Assembly: GCA_036277635.1 (NCBI GenBank)
Contig: DASUMP010000248.1
Span: 1-36,891 of the forward strand
DNA length: 36,891 nt
Origin: DASUMP01 sp036277635
GTDB lineage: Bacteria; Actinomycetota; Acidimicrobiia; IMCC26256; PALSA-610
Direction of reading: 5' to 3'
The position numbers and the translations under genes were made by a program. Below the pieces are notes generated by a model. The model saw only the letters and a program-made list of their open reading frames with translations, was not told where the DNA came from and searched no databases. Shown here in pieces: positions 15,619 to 22,952 of this stretch (position 1 is its first letter; every line of letters begins with the position of its first letter).

Positions 15619-15974
15619 CACATCACCTGCAGCACGGCGCGGATCCCCACGCCCATGAGGAAGAGTCCCACGAGTCCGTACAGCAACTCCAGGCGCCCGC
15701 GCATCTGCGCCCGGTACGAGTACGCGAGACCGACGGTCACGAACGCGACGAAGCCGTAGAACATGTGGAAGCGCGCGACGGTGTAGCGATCGTCGGAGAC
15801 GAGCACCACGCCCACGAGCACCTGCAGCATGAGCGTCGCCTCGGCCACGATCGTGGCGATCCAGACGCTCCGTCCCCGGATCGACGCGAAGCGCCACGCA
15901 CCGAGCGCGATGACACCTGCGATCGCGTTCGCGACGATCGCGACGTAGCCCCAGACCTCGTGGAAGTCGCGCAA
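15618..15974 (-). CDS. Four-helix membrane protein of unknown function
   Basis: A 118-residue hydrophobic protein with four likely membrane helices at about 6-26, 37-60, 69-89 and 98-117. Histidines at residues 5 and 70 and several Arg lie near helix ends. I do not recognise the family. The best start in frame is a TTG at 15974; no ATG or GTG lies between it and the preceding fadD stop at 16005. It is translationally coupled to ddl, so its product is made with the ligase; a link to envelope assembly is only inference. Confidence 0.7.
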   Translation of the reverse strand: MRDFHEVWGYVAIVANAIAGVIALGAWRFASIRGRSVWIATIVAEATLMLQVLVGVVLVSDDRYTVARFHMFYGFVAFVTVGLAYSYRAQMRGRLELLYGLVGLFLMGVGIRAVLQVM

Positions 15975-16004
15975 CGCGCTGATGACGGGCCCCCGGTCCT
16001 CGAC

Positions 16005-17756
16005 TCAGAGCGCCGAGTCGTCGGCACTCGCGGCGAAGGATGTGTCGCCCCCGCGGAGCTGGTTCTTCAGGACCTTGCCGGCCGGGTTGCGGGGCAGCGG
16101 TTCGTCGCGCAGCTCGACGTGCGCGGGCACCTTGAAGTCGGCGAGGTGGAGCGCGCAGAAGGCTTGGATGTCGGCCGCGGTGGTCGACGCACCCGGACGC
16201 AGCTGCACCACCGCCTTGACCTCTTCGCCGAGCACCCGGTGCGGCACGCCCACCACCGCGGCGTCGATCACGTCGGGGTGGTCGAACAGCACGTGTTCGA
16301 CTTCGACGCTGTACACGTTCTCGCCGGCACGGATGATCATGTCCTTCGCCCGGTCGACGAGGTAGAGGAACCCCTCCTCGTCGAGGTAGCCGATGTCGCC
16401 CGTGTGGAACCACCCGTCGGTGAGCACCTCCGCGTTCACGTCGGGGCGGCGCCAGTAGCCGTGCGCCATCACGGTGGGTCCCTTGATCCAGACTTCGCCG
16501 CGCTGACCCGTGGGCGCGTCCGCGCCGTCGACCTCGACCACCCGCACCTCGACGGTGGGTGCGGCGCGTCCGACCGATCCGGGGTGGGCGAAGTAGTCCT
16601 CGCCGGCGACCGCGGTCGCGACCGACGCGGTCTCGGTGAGTCCGTACGCGGTCGACAACGTCTTGCGCAGGTTCGGGAACACCTGCTCGATGCGCTCGAC
16701 CAGCTCGGGCGCCGCGGGCGCGCCGCCGTAGCTCGCGCGCTTCACCGACGAGAGGTCGTACCGATCGAGGTTCGGCGATTCCACGATGCGCCACATGATC
16801 GTCGGGACGCCGCCGATCGACGTGACCCGTTCGCCCTCGATGACCGCCATCGCGTTGTCGGGGTCGAAGCGACCCGGCGGCATCAGCACGAGCTTCGCGC
16901 CGGTCGCGTACGCGAGCGCCATCGTCGCGAGACAGCCGGTGACGTGGAACAGGGGCACGACGAGCAGCGACGCCGACTGCAGGTTGGCCTCGGCCTCGGG
17001 CGGCGGCGTGCCCCGCATCGCCTGCGCGACCCCCATGACGATGATGTTCTGCAGGTTCGCGATCACCTGCCGGTGTGTGACCGTCGCGCCCTTGGGCTGC
17101 CCGGTGGTCCCCGACGTGTAGAGGATCGCCACGACGTCGTCTTCGTCGATGTCGACGGCGGGGAGCGCTCCCGGGTCGTCGGTGTCGAGGAGCGCGGCGA
17201 AGTCGTGGACGAGACCTGGGTGGGGAGCGGGCGTGTCGTCGGGTGCGTCGGGACCGCCGATCACGAACACATCGCGCAGCTCGCGCAGCTCGGCGAGCCG
17301 ATCCTCGACGACGGCGAGGCGCCGACGGTCGGCGACGAGCACCTTGGCGCCGGAGTCCTGCAGACCGAACTCGAGCTCTTCGGTCTTCCACCACGCGTTC
17401 AGCGGCACGACGACGGCGCCGAGCACCGCACACGCCCAGAAGGTGATCACCCACTCCGGGTTGTTCGCGGAGATCAGCGCGACGCGGTCGCCGCGCGCGA
17501 CGCCCCGGCTCGCGAGCCCGGCCGCGACGCGCCGCACGAGCGCGTCGTGTTCGCCGTAGGTGAACCGGACGTCGCCCTGGACCACCCAATCGACCGCGGC
17601 GCGCGCGGCGCTCTGCTCGACGAGCTCGCGCAACGAGCGCATCCGCTTCGCGTACACCTGGGTGGGGACGCCGAGCACGTCGTCGACGACGATCTCGAAG
17701 GGACCACCCGGCCCGGTCAGCTGCGCGAGGACGGGATCGGCGGCGACGTCGGTCAC
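16005..17756 (-). CDS. Long-chain acyl-CoA synthetase (AMP-forming)
   Basis: An ANL-superfamily enzyme of 583 residues that activates a carboxylic acid as acyl-AMP and then acyl-CoA. The P-loop-like motif YTSGTTGQPKG is at 213-223; YGLTETASVA, WFHTGDIGYLDEEGFLYLVDR in part, KDMIIRAGENVYSVEVE and the catalytic Lys in NPAGKVLK follow. The GTG start at 17756 overlaps the stop of the monooxygenase gene as GTGA. FadD-type long-chain substrates are likely, but specificity cannot be read from sequence. Confidence 0.92.
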   Translation of the reverse strand: MTDVAADPVLAQLTGPGGPFEIVVDDVLGVPTQVYAKRMRSLRELVEQSAARAAVDWVVQGDVRFTYGEHDALVRRVAAGLASRGVARGDRVALISANNPEWVITFWACAVLGAVVVPLNAWWKTEELEFGLQDSGAKVLVADRRRLAVVEDRLAELRELRDVFVIGGPDAPDDTPAPHPGLVHDFAALLDTDDPGALPAVDIDEDDVVAILYTSGTTGQPKGATVTHRQVIANLQNIIVMGVAQAMRGTPPPEAEANLQSASLLVVPLFHVTGCLATMALAYATGAKLVLMPPGRFDPDNAMAVIEGERVTSIGGVPTIMWRIVESPNLDRYDLSSVKRASYGGAPAAPELVERIEQVFPNLRKTLSTAYGLTETASVATAVAGEDYFAHPGSVGRAAPTVEVRVVEVDGADAPTGQRGEVWIKGPTVMAHGYWRRPDVNAEVLTDGWFHTGDIGYLDEEGFLYLVDRAKDMIIRAGENVYSVEVEHVLFDHPDVIDAAVVGVPHRVLGEEVKAVVQLRPGASTTAADIQAFCALHLADFKVPAHVELRDEPLPRNPAGKVLKNQLRGGDTSFAASADDSAL

Positions 17757-18064
17757 GACGCCTCCTCGCGCTGCACGACGTCGAAGGACCAGAGCGCGCT
17801 CTCCGAGCTCACGGGACCGCGTTCGTTGTGCGCCCGGTGACCGTGTCCGAACGCGGCGCTCTGGACCCACGCGTCGAAGTCGGCGGCCGAACGCCATCGC
17901 GTGTACACGAGGAACACGTCGCGATCGTCGGACGGACGCAGCAGCTCGAACGCCTCGAACCCGGGCATCTTCCCCACTTCACCGGCGCGCGCCGCGAACC
18001 TCTCGACGAGCTCGTCGGCGCGTTCGGGCGGGACGGTGATCGCGTTGATGCGCACGACACTCAT
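17753..18064 (-). CDS. MhuD/IsdG-like haem-degrading monooxygenase (ABM domain)
   Basis: A 103-residue ABM-fold protein. It opens MSVVRINAITVPPERADEL and closely follows M. tuberculosis MhuD as I recall it, including residue spacing. The catalytic trio of that family seems present: Asn7, Trp66 (FDAWVQS) and a His at 74 (AFGHGHRAH). LLRPSDD and SFDVV also match. MhuD opens haem and releases iron in the cytoplasm, normally as a dimer. The gene lies between a PAC2 gene and an acyl-CoA synthetase, with a GTGA overlap to the latter. It could be a different ABM monooxygenase, so haem as substrate is not certain. Confidence 0.78.
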   Translation of the reverse strand: MSVVRINAITVPPERADELVERFAARAGEVGKMPGFEAFELLRPSDDRDVFLVYTRWRSAADFDAWVQSAAFGHGHRAHNERGPVSSESALWSFDVVQREEAS

Positions 18065-18111
18065 GCGGGCAGTCCTCTCGTGGTGTGTGTCGGTGGCCGG
18101 ACCCGACGGGC

Positions 18112-18942
18112 TCAGTCGTGCTCCGGTCGGGAACGCAGGAACCGCTCGATCTCCGAGACGAGCTCTTCACCCGACGGCGCCTCGGCGCGCTCCTCGTCGA
18201 GCCGGTCGACGACCGCGGCGACGTCGGGCCGCTCGTGCAGGCCTTCCTCCACCTTCGCCGTGTACACGTCGCAGCGCGCGTCGAGCGGGGCGAGGTCGAG
18301 GTCGAACCCGAAGAGCTCGACGAGACGGGCGAGCACGGCACGCACCGCGGGCGGCGAGGGCGAACCGCTCACGTACTGCGGCACCTGCGCCCACAGGCCG
18401 ACGGTCGGGATCCCGGCGGCGCCGAGCGTGTGCTGCACGATCGTCTGGAGCCCCGTCGGACCCGCGTAGTCGGTGCGCAGCGGCCCGGACTCCTGCGCGA
18501 GCGCGCGACTGGTGGCCGTCGCGAGCACCGGGACGGGGTGGCGGTGCGTGGTGAAGCCGGGCATGCCTGCGATCGTCACCGCTTCGCGCACGCCGAGACG
18601 CTGGGCGACGTCGACGAAGGCACCTGCGACCGCGGGCCACCGCAACGACGCTTCGGGACCCGACGCGAGCACGATGTCACGACGTGCGGTGCCGGCTTCG
18701 AGCTCGATCGTCGGCCAGGTGATGACGCGGAGCCCACCGTCGACGAACCGCGCCGTCGGGCGCGTCTGCTGGAGGTCGCAGACGTCGGTGAGGTCGATGC
18801 GGGCGAACGGCTGCGCGTGCGCCATCTGCACCCGGAGCTCGTCGATGGAGCCCGCACCCGCGTGGCCGGCGTCGACCCAGCCGTGCAGGGCGATGACGAG
18901 GACGGGGTCGCGCAGCTCGGGCCAGCGATCCACTTCGAGCAT
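18112..18942 (-). CDS. PAC2 family protein (proteasome assembly chaperone-like)
   Basis: A 276-residue actinobacterial PAC2 protein. It begins MLEVDRWPELRDPVLVIALHG in pattern, with GWVDAGHAGAGSIDEL and later GMPGFTTHRHPVPV, GPTGLQTIVQ and VPQYVSGSPSP, all typical of the family. The exact role is unknown; related eukaryotic and archaeal proteins assist proteasome assembly. The frame continues upstream to a GTG at 18960. I prefer the ATG at 18942 because conserved sequence starts there and a TACGCT hexamer ends six bases before it. Confidence 0.87.
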   Translation of the reverse strand: MLEVDRWPELRDPVLVIALHGWVDAGHAGAGSIDELRVQMAHAQPFARIDLTDVCDLQQTRPTARFVDGGLRVITWPTIELEAGTARRDIVLASGPEASLRWPAVAGAFVDVAQRLGVREAVTIAGMPGFTTHRHPVPVLATATSRALAQESGPLRTDYAGPTGLQTIVQHTLGAAGIPTVGLWAQVPQYVSGSPSPPAVRAVLARLVELFGFDLDLAPLDARCDVYTAKVEEGLHERPDVAAVVDRLDEERAEAPSGEELVSEIERFLRSRPEHD

Positions 18943-18948
18943 CCGTGC

Positions 18949-18954
18949 AGCGTA
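18949..18954 (-). promoter_or_regulatory. Leaderless-type -10 element for the PAC2 gene
   Basis: TACGCT on the minus strand, six bases before the ATG at 18942, with no ribosome binding site. It would drive the PAC2-monooxygenase-fadD-membrane protein-ddl series. Confidence 0.45.
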
Positions 18955-18978
18955 CGGCACGCCGCGGCCGTGACGACC

Positions 18979-18984
18979 TAGGGT
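18979..18984 (+). promoter_or_regulatory. Leaderless-type -10 element for the F420/galT/galK operon
   Basis: TAGGGT on the plus strand, eight bases before the GTG at 18993. There is no ribosome binding site. It sits 24 bases from the divergent PAC2 hexamer. Confidence 0.55.
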
Positions 18985-18992
18985 CCGCGGTC

Positions 18993-19925
18993 GTGCGACT
19001 CCGGATCTTCACCGAACCACAACAGGGCGCGACCTACGACCAGCTGCGCGCGGTCGCCGTGCTGAGCGAGGAGCTCGGGTTCGACGCGTTCTTCCGCTCC
19101 GACCACTACCAGCGCATCGGGGAGGGCGACCCCGGACCGGGCTCGACCGACGCGTGGGTCACGCTGGCCGCACTCGCCCGCGACACCACCGCGATCCGGC
19201 TCGGCACCCTCGTGACGCCGGTGACGTTCCGGCTCCCCGGGCCGCTCGCGATCGCGGTGGCACAGGTCGACGAGATGAGCGGCGGCCGGGTCGAGGTCGG
19301 GCTCGGTGCCGGCTGGTACGACCAGGAGCACGCGGCGTACGGCATCCCGTTCCCGGCCACCCGCGAGCGCTTCGAACGCCTCGAGGAGCAGCTCGCGATC
19401 CTCACCGGTCTGTGGTCGACGCCGCCCGGCGCCACGTTCTCGCACGCGGGCGCGCACTACACGCTCGCCGACTCCCCCGCCTTGCCGAAGCCCACCCAGC
19501 GGCCGCACCCGCCGATCGTCCTCGGCGGCTACGGCACGCGGCGGACGCCGCGCCTCGCGGCGCAGTACGCCGCCGAGTTCAACCTCCCGTTCCCTCCCGT
19601 CTCGTACTTCGCCGAGGGCTGCGACCACGTGCGGCGCGCGTGCGAGGACATCGGGCGCGACCCCGACTCGATGCGCTACACCGCCGCGCTGGTCGTGTGC
19701 TGTGGCGCGACCGACGACGAGTTCCGGCGCCGCGCCGCCGCGATCGGCCAGGACCCCCAGCACCTGCGCGACAACGCGGCGGGCGGACTCCCCGGTGAAG
19801 TCGTCGAGCGGGTGCGCGAGTTCGCGGAGGCCGGCGCGGAGACCGTCTACCTCCAGGTCCTCGACCTCGACGACCTGGATCACCTGCGACTGATCGCCGC
19901 CGAGGTCGCGCCGCACGTCGGCTGA
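18993..19925 (+). CDS. LLM-class F420-type oxidoreductase
   Basis: A 310-residue TIM-barrel protein of the luciferase-like family. The opening VRLRIFTEPQQGATYDQL, then EELGFDAFFRSDHYQ, IRLGTLVTPVTFRLPG, GRVEVGLGAGWYDQEHAAYGI in pattern and PPIVLGGYGTRRTPRLAA are characteristic. Such actinobacterial enzymes usually use coenzyme F420, sometimes FMN. The substrate is unknown. The start is a GTG directly after a leaderless-type -10; the frame is open 48 bases further upstream but that part is Arg-rich. It leads a four-gene operon with a second LLM gene, galT and galK. Confidence 0.88.
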   Translation: MRLRIFTEPQQGATYDQLRAVAVLSEELGFDAFFRSDHYQRIGEGDPGPGSTDAWVTLAALARDTTAIRLGTLVTPVTFRLPGPLAIAVAQVDEMSGGRVEVGLGAGWYDQEHAAYGIPFPATRERFERLEEQLAILTGLWSTPPGATFSHAGAHYTLADSPALPKPTQRPHPPIVLGGYGTRRTPRLAAQYAAEFNLPFPPVSYFAEGCDHVRRACEDIGRDPDSMRYTAALVVCCGATDDEFRRRAAAIGQDPQHLRDNAAGGLPGEVVERVREFAEAGAETVYLQVLDLDDLDHLRLIAAEVAPHVG

Positions 19926-19947
19926 GCGACACCCAGGGAGTCTTGCC

Positions 19948-20853
19948 ATGACGGTGCGCTTCGGTGTGCACACCGGACTGCAGAACACCGACATCGCCGA
20001 GCTGCGCGCGCTCTGGGCTCGTATCGAAGACCTCGGGTTCGACTGGATCTCGATCTGGGACCACTTCTACGCGGCCGACGCGTCGGGCAACCCGCACTGC
20101 CTCGAAGCGGTGACGGCCCACGCCGCGCTCGCGGCGAGCACCCGCCGCGTCCGCTGCGGCTCGCTCGTGTACTCGGCGGGGTTCCGCCACCCGGCGGTGC
20201 TCGCGAACGCGATGGCCACGCTCGACCAGCTCGCCGAAGGTCGCGTCGTCCTCGGACTCGGTGGGGGCTGGCTGCGCGCCGAGCACGACGCCTACGGCAT
20301 TCCCTACGGCACCGCCGGTGATCGCCTCCGCCGACTCGACGAGTGCATCCAGTGCGTGCGCGGCCTGCTCACCGCGGAGTCCACGACGTTCACCGGCGAG
20401 TTCTTCACGCTGCGCGACGCGCGCTGCGAACCGAAGCCCGTGCAGGAACGACTGCCGATCTGGATCGGTGGTGGCGGCGAGCGGGTGACGCTGCGCATCG
20501 CCGCGCAACACGCCGACGGGTGGAACGTGCCGTTCCTCTCGCCGTCGGATTGGGCCCACAAGTCGCGCGTGCTCTCCGAGCACTGCGAGCGGCTCGGTCG
20601 CGACCCGGCCGAGGTCACGCGATCGGTCAACGTCGGCATGGCGTTCACCGAACCCGAGCTGCAGCAGCAGTTCGGTCGTCTGAGCGACGCGGTCCGACCG
20701 AGCGTCCTCACCGGCACCACCGCGCAGATGACCGACCATCTCGGCGCGTACATCGCCGCTGGCGCGCAGTGGATCAACGTCGCGATGCGCGCGCCGTTCG
20801 ATCACGAGGGTCTCGAGCGCCTGGCCGCCGACGTGTTACCCGCGGTGCAGTGA
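19948..20853 (+). CDS. LLM-class F420-type oxidoreductase, second copy
   Basis: A 301-residue luciferase-like barrel protein, distinct from its upstream neighbour. It starts MTVRFGVHTGLQNTDIAEL and contains LGFDWISIWDHFYA, RVVLGLGGGWLRAEHDAYG and LPIWIGGGGERVTLRIAA. A GGGAG ribosome binding site precedes the ATG, 22 bases after the previous stop. Its own stop overlaps the galT start as GTGA. Cofactor F420 or FMN and an unknown substrate; the coupling to galT suggests, but does not show, a sugar-related reaction. Confidence 0.88.
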   Translation: MTVRFGVHTGLQNTDIAELRALWARIEDLGFDWISIWDHFYAADASGNPHCLEAVTAHAALAASTRRVRCGSLVYSAGFRHPAVLANAMATLDQLAEGRVVLGLGGGWLRAEHDAYGIPYGTAGDRLRRLDECIQCVRGLLTAESTTFTGEFFTLRDARCEPKPVQERLPIWIGGGGERVTLRIAAQHADGWNVPFLSPSDWAHKSRVLSEHCERLGRDPAEVTRSVNVGMAFTEPELQQQFGRLSDAVRPSVLTGTTAQMTDHLGAYIAAGAQWINVAMRAPFDHEGLERLAADVLPAVQ

Positions 20854-21806
20854 GCGCGTTCGACGGAGAGCTTCGCTTCGACGGGCTCACGCGCGAGTGG
20901 GTCAACATCGTCGGCCAACGCCAAGACCGTCCGAACCTGCCCACGAGCGGGTGTCCGTTCTGCGTCGGCGGCATCGAAGCGCCCGCCGCGTACGACGTGC
21001 ACTGGTTCGAGAACCGTTGGCCCGCGCTCGCGCCCGGTGCGCCGATCGACGTCACCGCAGCCGAAGCGACGGGGACCACCACCCTGCCCGCGATCGGCGC
21101 CGCCGAGGTCGTGCTCTTCTCGCCCGACCACGACCAGTCGCTCGGCACCCTCGACCCGACCGCGATCCGCCGGGTCGTCGATCTGTGGGCGGCGCGCACC
21201 GATGCACTGCTCGCGCGGCCAGAGGTCGAGTACGTGCTCGTGTTCGAGAACCGTGGTCGCGACGTGGGCGCGACCATCGATCATCCGCACGGGCAGATCT
21301 ACGCGTATCCGTTCGTGCCGCCCGTGCCCCGCCTCGAGGGCGCGGTCGCGCGCGCTCACGGCTGCCCGGTGTGCGACGAGGTGCGTCGGGAAGCCGCCGA
21401 CGGCCGCCGCGTCGTCGCCGAGAACCGACAGTGGCTCGCGTACGTGCCGTTCGCGTCGCAGTACTCCTACGGCGTGCGGCTCGCGGCCCGGACCCACCTC
21501 GGTCGTCTCGCCGACCTCGACGACCCCGGGCGCGACGCGTTCGCCGAGATCCTGCGCGACGTCCTCTCCCGCTACGACCGACTGTGGCGTGACGCGCCGA
21601 ACGCGAGTCCCGTGTTCCCGTACCTGATGTGGATCCACCAAGCACCGCGCTCCGACGCCGACGACCACCACCTGCACGTGCACTTCGCGCCCCCGCAGCG
21701 CGCCCCGGGCGTCGCGCGCTACGTCGCGTCGGGCGAGCTCGGCAGCGGCACGTTCTCGAACCCGGTCGTCCCCGAGGTCGCGGCCGGGGCGTTGCGCGAC
21801 GCGTGA
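20850..21806 (+). CDS. galT: Galactose-1-phosphate uridylyltransferase
   Basis: A Leloir-pathway enzyme that exchanges UMP between UDP-glucose and galactose-1-phosphate. The 318-residue product keeps the active-site HPHGQ at 145-149 with the nucleophilic His147, and FENRWPAL and FENRGRDVGATIDHPHG in order. A CPFC pair at 35-38 and CPVC near 176 suggest zinc sites. The C-terminal histidine cluster DDHHLHVHF is present. It is somewhat shorter than E. coli GalT (about 348). The GTG start overlaps the preceding stop as GTGA, and its own TGA shares a base with the galK start. Confidence 0.93.
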   Translation: MSAFDGELRFDGLTREWVNIVGQRQDRPNLPTSGCPFCVGGIEAPAAYDVHWFENRWPALAPGAPIDVTAAEATGTTTLPAIGAAEVVLFSPDHDQSLGTLDPTAIRRVVDLWAARTDALLARPEVEYVLVFENRGRDVGATIDHPHGQIYAYPFVPPVPRLEGAVARAHGCPVCDEVRREAADGRRVVAENRQWLAYVPFASQYSYGVRLAARTHLGRLADLDDPGRDAFAEILRDVLSRYDRLWRDAPNASPVFPYLMWIHQAPRSDADDHHLHVHFAPPQRAPGVARYVASGELGSGTFSNPVVPEVAAGALRDA

Positions 21807-22942
21807 TGCGGCCCGACCACGACCCACGCCGCGCGGCGATCCGCGCGGCGATCGGCGCGGGACCGGTGCGGTTCCACCGTGCACCCGGTCGCGTGAACCT
21901 GCTCGGCGGTCACGTCGACTACCACGAAGGTTGGGTCGTGGCGATGGCGATCGACCACGACGTGCTCGTCGGCGCGCGAGTGCGCACCGACGGGCGGGTC
22001 GTCGTCCGGTCGCTCGATCTTCCTGGCACCGTCGACGTCGCGGCCGACGGGACCGACGAGCCGTCGACCGTCACCCCCGCGTGGGGACGGCTGGTCGGCG
22101 GCGTCGTGCGCGAGCTCGCACGGCAGGGCCGACCCGCCGTGGGGCTCGACGCGGTCGTGGCCACGAACCTCGCGATCGGCGGCGGGCTGTCGTCGAGCGC
22201 GGCGTTCGAAGTGGCGACCGCGCTCGCGCTCGGCGACGTCGCCGGGAACCCGGTACCGATCACCGACCTCGCCCTCGCGCTGCAGCGCGCCGAGCGCACG
22301 GCGACCGGCGTGCCGTGTGGCGTCCAGGACCAGCTCGTGTCGCTCGGCGGCGTCGCGGGGCACGCGCTGCTCGTGGATTGCCGGACGCTCGTCGCCACGC
22401 CGGTGCCGATCCCGGAGTCGGCCGCGGTCCTCGTGGTGCACTCGGGCGTGCCGCGAGCGTTGGCCGGGAGTCCCTGGGCGCAGCGGCGCGCCGAGAGCGA
22501 AGCCGTCGCCGCTCGTCTCGGCCTCCCGGTGCTGCGCGACGCGACACCGGCGCAGGTCGAGAGTGATCCGCGCGGTCGTCACGTCGTCGCGGAGATGCGC
22601 CGCGCGCGCGAGTTCGCCGACGCGCTCGGTCGCGGCGCGCTGCGCGACGCGGGCGCGTTGATGCTCGCGAGCCATCGATCGCTGCGCGACGACATGGAGG
22701 TCTCGATCCCCGAGCTCGACACCCTCGTCGAGCTGTTCGTCGACGCCGGCGCGTTCGGCGCCCGCCTGACGGGCGGCGGATTCGGTGGCTGCGTCGTGGC
22801 GCTCGCGCCACGCGACGACGCCACGGGTATCGCGAACGACGTCACCCGCGAGTACGGCGCTCGCACCGGCCGCCACGCAACGTCGTGGGCGATGGACGCG
22901 GCCGCCGGCGCCGGACTCGAGGGCCCGGCCGGCGACGGCTGA
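21806..22942 (+). CDS. galK: Galactokinase-family GHMP kinase (copy 1, altered sugar-site motif)
   Basis: A 378-residue GHMP kinase, coupled to galT by TGATG. It has the galactokinase opening APGRVNLLGGHVDYHEGW, the ATP motif GGGLSSSAAFEVA, VPCGVQDQLVS with the catalytic-base Asp, and GARLTGGGFGGCVVAL. In standard galactokinases the first motif reads GEHTDY, with Glu contacting the sugar. Here it is GGHVDY, so Glu is Gly35 while His36 and Asp38 remain. Position beside galT favours galactose as substrate, but the change could alter specificity. A second galactokinase-like gene lies at 26578. Confidence 0.85.
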   Translation: MRPDHDPRRAAIRAAIGAGPVRFHRAPGRVNLLGGHVDYHEGWVVAMAIDHDVLVGARVRTDGRVVVRSLDLPGTVDVAADGTDEPSTVTPAWGRLVGGVVRELARQGRPAVGLDAVVATNLAIGGGLSSSAAFEVATALALGDVAGNPVPITDLALALQRAERTATGVPCGVQDQLVSLGGVAGHALLVDCRTLVATPVPIPESAAVLVVHSGVPRALAGSPWAQRRAESEAVAARLGLPVLRDATPAQVESDPRGRHVVAEMRRAREFADALGRGALRDAGALMLASHRSLRDDMEVSIPELDTLVELFVDAGAFGARLTGGGFGGCVVALAPRDDATGIANDVTREYGARTGRHATSWAMDAAAGAGLEGPAGDG

Positions 22943-22952
22943 CGACGGCTGA

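Noticed and set aside
14500..17589. One continuous open frame of over 1000 codons running through ddl and the membrane-protein and fadD genes
   Set aside because: Only the part from 15618 onward matches a family (Ddl). The upstream part is Arg-rich and antiphase to the well-supported fadD gene.
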